A stretch of 64,000 nucleotides of DNA from Ahrensia sp. R2A130 (GTDB lineage: Bacteria > Pseudomonadota > Alphaproteobacteria > Rhizobiales > Rhizobiaceae). Below the pieces are notes generated by a model. The model made no database searches. It saw only the letters and a program-made list of their open reading frames with translations, and had not been told where the DNA came from. Positions 17,146 to 26,156 of the stretch are shown here, one piece after another (the first letter of the stretch is position 1; every line of letters begins with the position of its first letter). The DNA lies in NCBI RefSeq assembly GCF_000179775.1, contig NZ_AEEB01000017.1, positions 1 through 64,000 of the forward strand, read 5' to 3'. A program made the translations under genes and the position numbers.

Positions 17146-17934
17146 ATGGCTGAACGATTGAACGGAAAACTATGCGTCATCACCGGCGCTGCACGTGGCA
17201 TCGGCGAAGCGATTGCCCGCGCATATCTGGACGAGGGCGCTACCGTCATCGCCACGGATAAAGACGTGGCGACTGGTGCGACGTTGGCCGATGAATTGGG
17301 TTGCGAATTTCTGGAACTGGATGTGCGGGAAGAAGCTCACTGGCAAAAGCTGGCCAAGCAACACCCGCGCATCGACGTGCTGGTGAACAATGCGGGCGTA
17401 ACGGGTTTCGAAGACGCTGTGGTCGCGCACGACCCTGAAAACGCTTCGCTGGAAGAATGGCGCGCCGTCCATGCCGTCAATCTCGACGGCACGTTTATGG
17501 GGTGTCGCTATGCCATCGGCGCTATGAAAGAGGCTGGAACGGGTTCGATCATCAACATCTCGTCCCGCTCCGGCCTCGTGGGCATTCCGGCAGCCGCTGC
17601 TTATGCCTCGTCGAAGGCAGCCGTCCGCAACCACACGAAAAGCGTCGCGCTTTACTGCGCTCAACTCGGCACGCAAATCCGCTGCAACTCCATCCACCCC
17701 GCCGCTGTTTTGACACCCATGTGGGAACCGATGCTGGGGCAGGGCGAGAATCGCGGGGCGAACATGGCCGCCTTCGTCGCCGACACACCGCTGAAACGCT
17801 TCGCCCAAGCCAGCGAAGTCGCCGCCATCTGCACTATGCTCGCCTCCGACGAGGCGAGTTACATCACCGGCACTGAAATCAATATCGACGGCGGCCTGCT
17901 GGCAGGCTCAGCCGCATCGCCTTCCAGTGGGTAG
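17146..17934 (+). CDS. short-chain dehydrogenase/reductase (SDR)
   Basis: This 262-residue classical SDR has cofactor motif TGAARGIG near residue 15, NNAG near residue 84, the catalytic serine in [10 protein letters not shown] and the YASSK active-site pair, and it ends with the [10 protein letters not shown] segment found in glucose-dehydrogenase-like and 3-hydroxyacyl or cyclohexanol-type reductases. An aspartate (ATDKD) after the second strand favours NAD over NADP. It starts 12 bases after the regulator stop, so it is probably co-transcribed with it. The substrate cannot be assigned. Confidence 0.88.
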   Translation: MAERLNGKLCVITGAARGIGEAIARAYLDEGATVIATDKDVATGATLADELGCEFLELDVREEAHWQKLAKQHPRIDVLVNNAGVTGFEDAVVAHDPENASLEEWRAVHAVNLDGTFMGCRYAIGAMKEAGTGSIINISSRSGLVGIPAAAAYASSKAAVRNHTKSVALYCAQLGTQIRCNSIHPAAVLTPMWEPMLGQGENRGANMAAFVADTPLKRFAQASEVAAICTMLASDEASYITGTEINIDGGLLAGSAASPSSG

Positions 17935-18273
17935 GCGCTCTCGAAATTTACGAGTGAGCAAAAGCAATCCGCGCACTTTGCGCGAATTGCGAGGCGGGAA
18001 AGCCCGCCCGGCGCTAGTTGCGCCGCGCCCGCGCAGCGAAGGCCACTTGTGGCCGACAGCGTGAGCACAAAAAATCCGAACACAGTGAGGTGTGACTTTT
18101 GACACGCAGTGGTCGGGTGAAACATGGTTAACGCCGTGTTAAGGGTCTGCCTGCCATGAAGTCTTCGCATTGTGCCGCAACGTGTTGTTTCGCAGGTCTG
18201 AATAACGGGCTTGGCAGAGTTTGGGGAAACGTCCGGCGGGGCCGCCGCGTTCAAAGATAGCAAGGGAATTTCG
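17935..18273. other. 339-base gap containing an intergenic repeat copy
   Basis: No gene is seen. The left part (about 17990-18070) is a copy of the dispersed repeat described separately. The right part, from about 18110, is ordinary upstream sequence of the transglycosylase gene. An upstream in-frame extension of that gene (from 18211) is not favoured because the signal peptide begins at 18274. Confidence 0.6.
17990..18070 (+). repeat. dispersed intergenic repeat, copy A
   Basis: This roughly 80-base GC-rich element contains CCCGCGCAGCGAAGGCC followed shortly by GGCCGACAGCGTGAGC, with a nested inverted repeat around GGCC-ACTTGT-GGCC. Closely similar copies lie at 30433-30511 (plus), 39803-39860 (plus, with insertions) and 19092-19139 (minus). 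All are intergenic. Confidence 0.8.
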
Positions 18274-19092
18274 ATGAAAGTTTCGATCACCGCCACCATT
18301 CTGGCGTCCGCCATGATTTTTGGAACACCGGCCGCCTACGCCGCCTGCTCCAACACATCGGCTGGTTTCAACCAGTTCAAGAAAAACTTCGCCGCCAAGG
18401 CCAAGCGCAACGGCATCGGCCGCAAGGGCGTGAAAGTGCTGATGGATGCGAAATACTCCAACAGCGTCATCAAGTTCGACCGCCGTCAGGCCAAGTTCTT
18501 CAAGTCTGCCGGTCGCTCGAAGACCAACTTCAACAGCTTCTATTCCAAGAAGACCAAAGGGCTCGCTCCCCGCGTGAAACGTGCGCTTTCCAAGAACAAG
18601 CGTCTGTTCCGTTCACTGGAGAAGAACTTCGGCGTTCAGAAGGAAGTTCTGGCCACGATTTGGGGCATGGAAACCAATTTTGGCGGCTACACCGGTAAGA
18701 TCGATACGATGAACGCGCTGGCGACATTGACTCATGATTGCCGCCGCACCGGCCTGTTTTCCAAGAACCTGCTGGCCGCGATGAAGATCTACGACAAGGG
18801 CTGGATTTCCCGCGCTGCTATGAAGGGCGCAGGCCATGGCGAACTCGGCCAGATGCAGTTCATGGCTGAAAACTACCTGAAATATGCCATCGACTATAAC
18901 AATGATGGCAAACGCGACCTCGTCCGTTCCCGCGCCGATGCGTTGGCTTCTGCGGCGAACTTTCTGGTCCGCAATGGCTGGCAGCGCATGGGTTCCTACC
19001 AGCCCGGTAGCAAGAACTTCCGCGTACTGAATTCGTGGAACGAATCCACGGCGTATCAGCAAACTATCGCTAAGTTTGCAGCTTCTCTTTAG
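18274..19092 (+). CDS. lytic murein transglycosylase (MltB/SLT_2 family), secreted
   Basis: This 272-residue protein has an N-terminal signal peptide ending near AAYA-ACS (residue 24) and an SLT_2 domain whose catalytic glutamate is E133 in WGMETNFGGYTG. RTGLFSKNLLAAM and GHGELGQMQFMAENYLKYAI match MltB-type enzymes. These cleave peptidoglycan between MurNAc and GlcNAc with formation of 1,6-anhydroMurNAc in the periplasm. AGGGAA lies just before the ATG at 18274. The Lys-rich stretch after the signal (about 36-100) is longer and more basic than in typical homologues. A minus-oriented repeat copy and a strong hairpin follow downstream. Confidence 0.87.
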   Translation: MKVSITATILASAMIFGTPAAYAACSNTSAGFNQFKKNFAAKAKRNGIGRKGVKVLMDAKYSNSVIKFDRRQAKFFKSAGRSKTNFNSFYSKKTKGLAPRVKRALSKNKRLFRSLEKNFGVQKEVLATIWGMETNFGGYTGKIDTMNALATLTHDCRRTGLFSKNLLAAMKIYDKGWISRAAMKGAGHGELGQMQFMAENYLKYAIDYNNDGKRDLVRSRADALASAANFLVRNGWQRMGSYQPGSKNFRVLNSWNESTAYQQTIAKFAASL

Positions 19093-19139
19093 CGCTCACG
19101 CTGTCGGGCTTCGCCCTTCGCTGCGCGGGCGCGCCGTAT
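19092..19139 (-). repeat. dispersed intergenic repeat, copy D (inverted)
   Basis: Read on the minus strand, CGCGCCCGCGCAGCGAAGG is followed by CCCGACAGCGTGAGCG, matching the core of the copies at 18 kb, 30 kb and 39 kb but in the opposite orientation. It directly abuts the transglycosylase stop codon. Confidence 0.7.
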
Positions 19140-19222
19140 TAACGGCGGTCGCTCTTCGCTCCGGCAGACCTTTGGTCAGCATGGTTCGCTCGCACCGCTT
19201 CTAAGCGGAAGAAAAACATTCT

Positions 19223-19259
19223 AAGACCGGTATCGAACAACTTTCGATACCGGTCTTTT
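19223..19259 (+). terminator. perfect 15-bp hairpin directly before a start codon
   Basis: AAGACCGGTATCGAA (19223-19237) and its exact inverse (19243-19257) enclose a five-base loop and run into TTTT. It has the form of a rho-independent terminator for the transglycosylase transcript, yet the ATG of the next gene begins at 19261, three bases after the stem, leaving no room for a ribosome-binding site outside the hairpin. Confidence 0.8.
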
Positions 19260-19260
19260 C

Positions 19261-20640
19261 ATGTCCGACGCCCAAAACGAACAGCTTCAAACCTTTCTCG
19301 ATGCCCATCCGGCGCTGGAAACTGTTGAACTCGTGCTGACGGACCCCAACGGCATCGCGCGGGGCAAATGGGCGCCGGTAGCCACGTTGAAGAAGGCCTT
19401 CGGGTCGGGCGTGAATTTTCCGCTCTCGCTGCACGGGCTCGATATCTGGGGCAGCGAGGTTTCCGAGACGGGACTGCACATCGAATCCGGAGACCGTGAC
19501 GGCTTTTGCGTTGCGGTGCCTGAAACGCTGGCTGCGCTTCCATGGTCCGACGGCAGGTTGGTCGAACCGCACCAAGCCACCACCGCGCAGGTGATGTTGG
19601 AAACATTGACGCCGGAGGGCGAAGGCTTCGGTGGATGCGCCCGCACCGTGCTGCGTCGGGCCGTCGAACGGCTGGCCGCAGAGGGTCTGACCGCCGTCTG
19701 CGCTGTCGAGTTGGAATTTCATCTGTTGACCACAGACGCCCGCACCGGCGCGCCGTTCACGGTGGCAGAAACGGACGCGGCCTTCGATAACACTCACATG
19801 TACGACCTCGAGGCGCTGGCGGAAAAAGCCCCGGTCTTCGCCGCCATCCGCCGCGCGGCGGATTGGGCAGGTGTGCCCATCGACACGGTGGTCAAGGAGG
19901 CGGGGCCCGGCCAATACGAGGTGAACCTGACCCACCGCGCCGACCCGCTGCGCGCCGCAGATGATGCCGTGCAGCTTCGTCGTATCGTGACGGAAGCCGC
20001 GCGCAACTACGACATGGTCGCGACCTTCATGGCCAAGCCGTTTCCCGAACATCCCGGCAACGGCATGCACGTTCACATCAGCCTGTTGAACGATGCGGGC
20101 GACAACATTTTCGCTGCTGATGACGGCCTAGATCGCCAGCGTCACGCCGTCGCAAAACTGCTGGAAACCATGGCGGAAACTACCCTGATTTTCGTCAACA
20201 CATGGAACGGTTTCCGCCGTATGGCACCGGGTTCCTACGCGCCCACCCGCGCCAACTGGGGCGACAACAACCGCTCCGTCGCACTTCGCTTGCCTGCTGC
20301 ACAGCCAGTCGCACGCCGCATCGAGCACCGCGTGGCGGGCGCGGATGCCAACCCCTATTTGCTTCTCGCCGTGCTGCTGGAAGCCATGCGGCAAGGGTTG
20401 GACGAGCGCCGCGATCCGCCACCTGCACTTACCGGAAACGCCTACGATCGCGCCACGCCCAACCGTGGACCGCGCCTGCCGTCATCCATGGCCGAGGCGT
20501 TGGATGTGTTCGAAGACAGCGCCTTTGCGAAGGCCGCACTGGGCGAAGAAATGCACCGCATCATCTGCGCCGTGAAGGCTGCGGAACTGGCGACTTTCAC
20601 AGCCCATGTCAGCGATTTCGAACGCACCACTTTCGTGTAG
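19261..20640 (+). CDS. glutamine synthetase family protein, probable gamma-glutamyl-polyamine ligase
   Basis: This 459-residue GS-fold ligase has TDPNGIARGKW in the beta-grasp domain and VELEFHLL, GNGMHVHISL, NRSVALRLPA and GADANPYLLLAVLLEAM in the catalytic barrel. It is a paralogue of the PuuA-like gene at 1383-2780 and lies 121 bases upstream of a putrescine importer, so a polyamine or related amine substrate is likely. The start is awkward: the ATG follows a terminator-like hairpin by three bases and no Shine-Dalgarno is visible, so translation may be leaderless or begin at another codon nearby. The conserved region begins at about residue 20, which leaves little room for a later start. 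Confidence 0.8.
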   Translation: MSDAQNEQLQTFLDAHPALETVELVLTDPNGIARGKWAPVATLKKAFGSGVNFPLSLHGLDIWGSEVSETGLHIESGDRDGFCVAVPETLAALPWSDGRLVEPHQATTAQVMLETLTPEGEGFGGCARTVLRRAVERLAAEGLTAVCAVELEFHLLTTDARTGAPFTVAETDAAFDNTHMYDLEALAEKAPVFAAIRRAADWAGVPIDTVVKEAGPGQYEVNLTHRADPLRAADDAVQLRRIVTEAARNYDMVATFMAKPFPEHPGNGMHVHISLLNDAGDNIFAADDGLDRQRHAVAKLLETMAETTLIFVNTWNGFRRMAPGSYAPTRANWGDNNRSVALRLPAAQPVARRIEHRVAGADANPYLLLAVLLEAMRQGLDERRDPPPALTGNAYDRATPNRGPRLPSSMAEALDVFEDSAFAKAALGEEMHRIICAVKAAELATFTAHVSDFERTTFV

Positions 20641-20761
20641 CCGGAACGAGTTCACCCCGTTGCCAATTTTGCATTTGCGTACCGAGCGCGGCCTGCCCTA
20701 GACTTTCCCCAACACGGTCCACTCAGACCAACAACGACTTCTTCGGACAAGGACTTAGCCC

Positions 20762-21853
20762 ATGCGCAATTTCGTCAAATCCCTGATTCTAGGCACCGCC
20801 GCCGTCGCTCTCACCACGGCTGCACATGCGCAGGAGCGCACGGTCAATGTCTATAACTGGTCGGACTACATCGACGAAGAAGTGCTGAAGGAATTCACCG
20901 CCGAGACCGGCATCAAGGTCGTCTACGACGTCTTCGATTCCAACGAGGTTCTGGAAACAAAACTCCTTGCTGGTGGCACGGGCTACGACGTCGTCGTGCC
21001 ATCCGCCACGTTCCTCTCCCGCCAGATTCAGGCAGGCGTCTTTCAGGAACTCGACAAGTCCAAGCTGCCCAACATGAAGAACATGTGGGACGTTGTTGAA
21101 AAGCGCACGGAGGTTTACGATCCGGGCCAGAAATACTCGATCAACTACATGTGGGGCACCACCGGCATCGGCTACAATGTGAAAGCAGCGCAGGAGCGTC
21201 TTGGTGGCCCTGTCACCGGTTGGGATGTTATTTTCGATCCTGAAAAACTGGCGAAGTTTAAAGATTGCGGCGTCCACATGCTGGATGCCCCGCAGGAAAT
21301 GGTGCCCGCCGCGCTGAACTTCCTTGGCAAGGATCCAGACAGCAAGTCTGCCGAAGACCTCGCCGCTGCTGAAGAACTGCTGGTGAAAGCGCGCGAAAAC
21401 ATCCAGAAATTCAACTCGTCGGAATATATCAACGCGCTCGCCAATGGCGATATTTGCTTGGCTGTCGGCTGGTCCGGTGATGTGTTCCAGGCCCGCGACC
21501 GCGCTGCGGAAGCCGATGCCGGTGTCGAACTCGGCTACGCTATTCCAACCGAAGGCGCGTTGATGTGGTTCGACCAGATGGCCATTCCAGCAGACGCCAA
21601 AAACGTCGAAGAAGCCCACATTTTCCTCGACTACATCATGCGTGCTGAGGTGATCGCCAAAGCGTCGAACTATGTGTTCTACGCAAACGGTAACGCGGCC
21701 TCGCAGCCGCTGCTGGAAAAAGAAATCACAGAAGATCCAGCCGTGTACCCTGACCAGGCGACGCTGGACAAACTCTATGTCACCACGCCGTGGGGCGCCC
21801 GCGAACAGCGCAACCTAACCCGCGCTTGGACCAAGGTGAAGACCGGCCAATAA
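20762..21853 (+). CDS. potF: putrescine-binding periplasmic protein (PotF-like)
   Basis: This 363-residue solute-binding protein has a signal peptide (about residues 1-23, cleavage after AHA) and the PotD/PotF hallmark VNVYNWSDYIDEEVL at the mature N-terminus, then KLLAGGTGYDVVVPSATFL and TEGALMWFDQMAIP. It delivers putrescine or a similar polyamine to the membrane complex encoded next. AAGGA precedes the start. It is the first gene of potFGHI; the ATPase gene starts 30 bases after its stop. Confidence 0.9.
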   Translation: MRNFVKSLILGTAAVALTTAAHAQERTVNVYNWSDYIDEEVLKEFTAETGIKVVYDVFDSNEVLETKLLAGGTGYDVVVPSATFLSRQIQAGVFQELDKSKLPNMKNMWDVVEKRTEVYDPGQKYSINYMWGTTGIGYNVKAAQERLGGPVTGWDVIFDPEKLAKFKDCGVHMLDAPQEMVPAALNFLGKDPDSKSAEDLAAAEELLVKARENIQKFNSSEYINALANGDICLAVGWSGDVFQARDRAAEADAGVELGYAIPTEGALMWFDQMAIPADAKNVEEAHIFLDYIMRAEVIAKASNYVFYANGNAASQPLLEKEITEDPAVYPDQATLDKLYVTTPWGAREQRNLTRAWTKVKTGQ

Positions 21854-21882
21854 GGCCGCAGTAGATAATCGGGGCGGGCCAA

Positions 21883-23037
21883 ATGGCAGCACCATCAGGC
21901 CCGCGCCGCACGTTCCAGCCTTGGCTGGCTGAAGGCTTGGAAGGCGCACCAACGCCCTTCATAGAGTTCCGCAACGTCACCAAACTCTACGGCGCGGTGA
22001 CGGCAGTGGATGACCTGTCGCTCTCCATTTACGAGCGTGAATTCTTCGCGCTTCTTGGCCCGTCCGGCTGCGGCAAAACCACTTTGATGCGGATGCTCGC
22101 AGGCTTCGAAGAAGTGAGCGAAGGCTCTATCCATCTGGAAGGGCAAGATATTGTCGGCGTGCCGCCCTACCGCCGCCCTGTAAACATGATGTTCCAGTCC
22201 TACGCGCTTTTCCCGCATATGAGCGTAGCGAAAAATATAGGCTTCGGCTTGAAGCAGGATGGTATGGCGAAAGGCGACATCGACGCCAAGGTTGCCGAGA
22301 TGTTGTCGCTGGTGAAGCTGGAAGATTACGGCAACCGCAAGCCCGACCAACTTTCCGGCGGCCAACGGCAGCGCGTGGCGCTGGCCCGTTCGCTCGCTAA
22401 ACAACCCAAGCTGCTGCTTCTCGATGAGCCGCTCGGTGCGCTCGACCGTAAGCTGCGGGAAGAAACCCAATTCGAGTTGATCGACCTGCAAGAACGCCTC
22501 GGCATCACCTTCATGATCGTCACCCACGATCAGGAAGAAGCGATGACGGTGGCCGACCGTATTGCGGTTATGGACAGTGGCAAAATCGTGCAGGTGGACC
22601 CGCCATCGGTGATCTATGAAGAGCCCAACAGCCGTTACGTTGCGGACTTTTTGGGCGACATCAATTTGCTGGAAGGCAAGGTCACGGGCATCACCAAAGG
22701 CATCGCCACGCTGGAGCGGGCGGATGGCTCGGTGGTGAAAGTCGTGACCGACAAAACACCCTCCACCGGTAGCACCGCGTGGTTCGCCGCGCGGCCTGAA
22801 AAGCTGACGATTTCACGCAAGAAAACCGGTCTGAAAAACCCGTTGGCTGGCGAGGTATGGGACATCGCCTATCTTGGTGGGCGCACGCTCTACAAGGTGA
22901 AGTTGGACGGGACTGGCGATCAGTTTGTCCGTGTCGCGGTCCTCAATTCCCACGGTGACGAAGACGAAACCCTGACTTGGGAAGAGCGTGTCTGGATCGG
23001 CTGCGACCCGTCCGCCGCGCGGCTGCTGACCCGATGA
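21883..23037 (+). CDS. potG: polyamine ABC transporter ATP-binding protein (PotG-like)
   Basis: The ATPase has 384 residues: Walker A GPSGCGKTT at residues 59-67, signature LSGGQRQRVALARS, Walker B LLLLDEPLGALD, the H-loop in IVTHDQEEA, and a C-terminal TOBE-type domain (about 290-380). It energises polyamine uptake with the PotH and PotI permeases. The spacing to potH is 16 bases. The N-terminal 25 residues before the first strand are typical of PotG-like members. Confidence 0.92.
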   Translation: MAAPSGPRRTFQPWLAEGLEGAPTPFIEFRNVTKLYGAVTAVDDLSLSIYEREFFALLGPSGCGKTTLMRMLAGFEEVSEGSIHLEGQDIVGVPPYRRPVNMMFQSYALFPHMSVAKNIGFGLKQDGMAKGDIDAKVAEMLSLVKLEDYGNRKPDQLSGGQRQRVALARSLAKQPKLLLLDEPLGALDRKLREETQFELIDLQERLGITFMIVTHDQEEAMTVADRIAVMDSGKIVQVDPPSVIYEEPNSRYVADFLGDINLLEGKVTGITKGIATLERADGSVVKVVTDKTPSTGSTAWFAARPEKLTISRKKTGLKNPLAGEVWDIAYLGGRTLYKVKLDGTGDQFVRVAVLNSHGDEDETLTWEERVWIGCDPSAARLLTR

Positions 23038-23053
23038 CCAACCCGCCGTCACC

Positions 23054-23956
23054 ATGCTGAAGCGTCTCGGTAAGTCTGCCGTCATCTGGCTGCCCTATGC
23101 TTGGCTCGCCGTGTTCTTCCTCGCGCCATTTTTGCTGGTGGCAAAGCTGTCACTTTCGGCACCCGCCATCGCAATGCCGCCCTATATTCCGGCCTTCGAT
23201 TTTGCCGATGGGATCGCTGGTTGGTGGAACGATATTCAGAAGTTTTCCATCGAGAATTTTGTCTTTCTCACCACCGATTCCCTCTATTGGAAAAGCTATC
23301 TGTCGAGCTTACAGATCGCGCTCATCTCGACATTTCTAACGCTTCTCATCGGCTACCCGCTGGCTTACGCCATGGCGCGTGCGCCACGAAATTGGCGACC
23401 CCTACTGTTGATGCTGGTGATCCTGCCGTTTTGGACATCTTTTCTCATCCGCGTTTATGCATGGATCGGCATCTTGAAAAAGGAAGGTCTGCTCAACCAG
23501 TTCTTGCTTTGGTTGGGCATCATTTCCGAACCGCTGACGATTATGAACACCGACTGGGCGGTCTATATCGGCATCGTTTACAGCTACCTGCCGTTCATGA
23601 TCCTGCCGCTTTACGCGAATTTGGAGAAGCAATCACCGGACCTGCTGGAGGCTGCCGCCGACCTTGGCGCAACGCGGGTACGCGCCTTCTGGCAGGTCAC
23701 CTGGCCGCTTTCCATGTCGGGCGTGGTGGCCGGTTGCCTGCTGGTTTTCATTCCGGCGGTGGGTGAGTTCGTTATCCCGAGCCTGCTGGGCGGTTCCGAC
23801 ACGTTGATGATCGGTCGCGTACTTTACGACGAATTCTTCTCCAACCGCGATTGGCCGGTATCGTCTGCCGTGGCGATCATTCTGCTGCTCATTTTGCTCA
23901 TCCCCATCATGCTGTTTCAGCGCAGTGAGGCCCGCGCCAGAGAGGCTGGAACATGA
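23054..23956 (+). CDS. potH: polyamine ABC transporter permease (PotH-like)
   Basis: This 300-residue inner-membrane permease has about six transmembrane helices. A first helix near residues 10-30 is followed by a periplasmic loop, and the EAA loop LLEAAADLGATRVRAFWQVT docks the ATPase. In this family PotH pairs with PotI to form the translocation pore. The gene ends at a TGA followed by an unusual repeated motif before potI. Confidence 0.92.
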   Translation: MLKRLGKSAVIWLPYAWLAVFFLAPFLLVAKLSLSAPAIAMPPYIPAFDFADGIAGWWNDIQKFSIENFVFLTTDSLYWKSYLSSLQIALISTFLTLLIGYPLAYAMARAPRNWRPLLLMLVILPFWTSFLIRVYAWIGILKKEGLLNQFLLWLGIISEPLTIMNTDWAVYIGIVYSYLPFMILPLYANLEKQSPDLLEAAADLGATRVRAFWQVTWPLSMSGVVAGCLLVFIPAVGEFVIPSLLGGSDTLMIGRVLYDEFFSNRDWPVSSAVAIILLLILLIPIMLFQRSEARAREAGT

Positions 23957-23958
23957 CC

Positions 23959-24002
23959 GCGCAGCGGAGCGAAGCAATAAATAAGAGCAGCGGAGCGAAT
24001 CG
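23959..24002 (+). repeat. CAGCGGAGCGAA motif doublet between potH and potI
   Basis: The whole 46-base potH-potI gap is made of a short motif and spacer: CAGCGGAGCGAA at 23962-23973 and again at 23988-23999, 26 bases apart. The same motif appears in the intergenic repeat at 39.8 kb, and shortened forms lie beside groEL. The GGAG of the second copy sits at the right distance to serve as the potI ribosome-binding site. Confidence 0.75.
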
Positions 24003-24818
24003 ATGAAGCGTGGTTTGACGCCCTTCAATATCACCGCGCTCGTGTTCGGCTTTTCGTTTCTCTACGTGCCGATCCTGCTGCTCATCATCTACTCGTTCAA
24101 CGAGTCGCGGCTGGTGACGGTTTGGGCGGGTTTTTCGACAAAATGGTATGCCGAAGCGCTCTCCAATGAAGCGCTCATGGGCGCAGCGTGGGTCACGGCG
24201 CGGGTGGCATTCATCTCGGCCTGCGTTGCCACGGTTCTTGGCACTTGCGCGGCACTGGCGCTGGTCCGCTTCACCCGCTTTCGAGGGCGGTTTCTATTCT
24301 CAGGCATGATCTATGCACCCCTCGTCATGCCGGAGGTCATCACAGGCCTGTCGCTGCTTTTGCTTTTCGTGGCGGTGGGCATGGACCGTGGCATCACCAC
24401 CGTAATCCTTGCCCACATCACCTTCTCCATGTGTTTCGTCGCCGTGGTGGTGCAATCGCGTCTGCTGTCCATCGACCCTTCGATGGAGGAGGCGGCGCAA
24501 GACCTCGGCGCGACACCTGCGCGGGCGTTTTTTTCCGTCACACTCCCCATCATCGCGCCTGCGGTCGCAGCCGGTTGGATGTTGGCATTCACCTTGTCGC
24601 TGGATGATCTCGTCATCGCGCAATTCAACTCTGGTCCCGGTGCTACAACGTTGCCCATGAAAATATTTTCGCAGGTGCGTTTGGGCGTGACGCCGGAGAT
24701 CAATGCGGTGTGCACATTGCTTGTCGGTGTGGTTACTGCAGGGGTCATCATCGCGTCGCTTACGATGAAACGACAAGAGGTAAAACGTCAGCGTGATTTG
24801 GCGACATCTGCTGCTTGA
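24003..24818 (+). CDS. potI: polyamine ABC transporter permease (PotI-like)
   Basis: This 271-residue permease has about six transmembrane helices and the EAA loop MEEAAQDLGATPARAFFSVT. It is the partner of PotH in the putrescine importer. The start at 24003 is supported by the GGAG carried in the repeat motif immediately upstream. It is the last gene of the pot operon; the cyclase gene begins 58 bases later and might be read through. Confidence 0.92.
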   Translation: MKRGLTPFNITALVFGFSFLYVPILLLIIYSFNESRLVTVWAGFSTKWYAEALSNEALMGAAWVTARVAFISACVATVLGTCAALALVRFTRFRGRFLFSGMIYAPLVMPEVITGLSLLLLFVAVGMDRGITTVILAHITFSMCFVAVVVQSRLLSIDPSMEEAAQDLGATPARAFFSVTLPIIAPAVAAGWMLAFTLSLDDLVIAQFNSGPGATTLPMKIFSQVRLGVTPEINAVCTLLVGVVTAGVIIASLTMKRQEVKRQRDLATSAA

Positions 24819-24876
24819 AAAGCAGACCTTATATACCACATACAATCATCGGCAAAATACGATCAAAGGCGCAGAT

Positions 24877-26155
24877 ATGGCCGGACAAACCATCATCAAT
24901 GAAATTGGCGAGTGGCTGATCGATCAGGCATTGGCGCAGCCGGATATTGTTGAAATGTTCGATGCTGCTTGTAACCGGCTTCATGCGGCAGGCGTTCCCA
25001 TAACCCGCGCGCGGCTCACGTGGCCGACGCTGCACCCGCTATTTCAGGCGGAAACCATTTTGTGGAAAATCGGCGCTGATACCGAATTCGAGCAGTTCAA
25101 GCATCAGGACGAGGCGTCCGATGCGTGGCTTGCAAGTCCCATGCGCTATATCCTCGACAACGATCTCGACATGCTGCGCCGTAATTTAACCGGCCCGAAC
25201 GAGTTGGTGGATTTCCCCATCCTCGAAGAGCTGAAAGAGATGGGCTACACGGATTATTTTCTAAAATCGACGCCCTTCAACGGTAAGACAGTGAAGCGTG
25301 GGGCGGCAGCGACAGGTATTCTCGTGACATGGTCGTGCGAAAAAGCGAACGGCTTTTCCGATGATAATCTTGAAGCGCTTGCGAAGATCCAGCGGCGTTT
25401 GGCGACAGCGGTTAAAAACGCCGTGCAACAGCGCATTGCCAACAACATTACCGAGACATATCTCGGCAAACAGGCCGGGCAACAGGTACTTGATGGTGCC
25501 ATCAAGCTCGGCGACGGGCATGAGACGCAGGCAATCGTCTGGTATGCCGATATGCGTGACAGCACCGCGCTGGCCGACACGATGAAACCGGAAGATTTCC
25601 TCGACCTCCTCAACGCCTATTTCGAATGCACCGCCGGTCCACCTATCGAACTTGGTGGCGAGGTGTTGGATTTCATAGGTGATGCGGTGCTGGCCATCTT
25701 CCCCTTCCAGACGGACGAGGAACGTGGCAACGCCATTTGTGCCGCGACTTGTGCCATGGAGCGCACCGTTGCTCTCGCAGAACAGGTGAACGCCGAGCGC
25801 AAAAAAAGAAGGCAAGGCGCAGTTCCGCTTCGGTCTCGGCATCAATTGCGGAACGTTGATGTTCGGCAATATAGGAGTGGCCTCGCGACTGTCGTTCAGC
25901 GTTATTGGTCCGACGATCAATGAGGTCGAGCGCATCGAAACCATGACCAAAACATTCGATCCGCCCATTCTGGTAACTGCGCATATCGCCGAAGTTCAGC
26001 CGGAACGCTGGACCTCGGTCGGAGCGCATTGCCTTAAAGGTGTGGCGGAACGTTGCGAGTTGTTCGCGCCGGTATCATTGGGCGACGGCAGAGCTCCTGC
26101 AAAATCACTTGCCGAGATGGAAGCTGCATCGGACAACCCGCGCACCATGAACTGA
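24877..26155 (+). pseudogene. class III adenylate/guanylate cyclase, frameshifted at an A7 run
   Basis: In one frame the gene runs from ATG 24877 (AAAGG upstream) through an N-terminal sensor-like region and into a class III cyclase domain: AIVWYADMRDSTALAD with the metal aspartates, then GGEVLDFIGDAVLAIF. At 25801-25807 there are seven A residues; with six, the frame would continue as ERKKEGKAQFRFGLGINCGT and then GNIGVASRLSFSVIGPTINE, the expected second half of the domain. As written the first frame goes out of register and stops at 25923, while the second half continues in another frame to 26155. Full length would be about 425 residues. The cause may be sequencing error, a real mutation, or slippage-dependent expression. 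Confidence 0.8.
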
Positions 26156-26156
26156 G

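Noticed and set aside
17990-18070. Insertion-sequence remnant
   Set aside because: The copies have no transposase, no flanking target duplications that I can see, and a BIME-like folded core, so a REP-type repeat fits better.
19201-20076. 291-residue minus-strand frame
   Set aside because: It is antisense to the GS-like gene and contains no recognisable domain.
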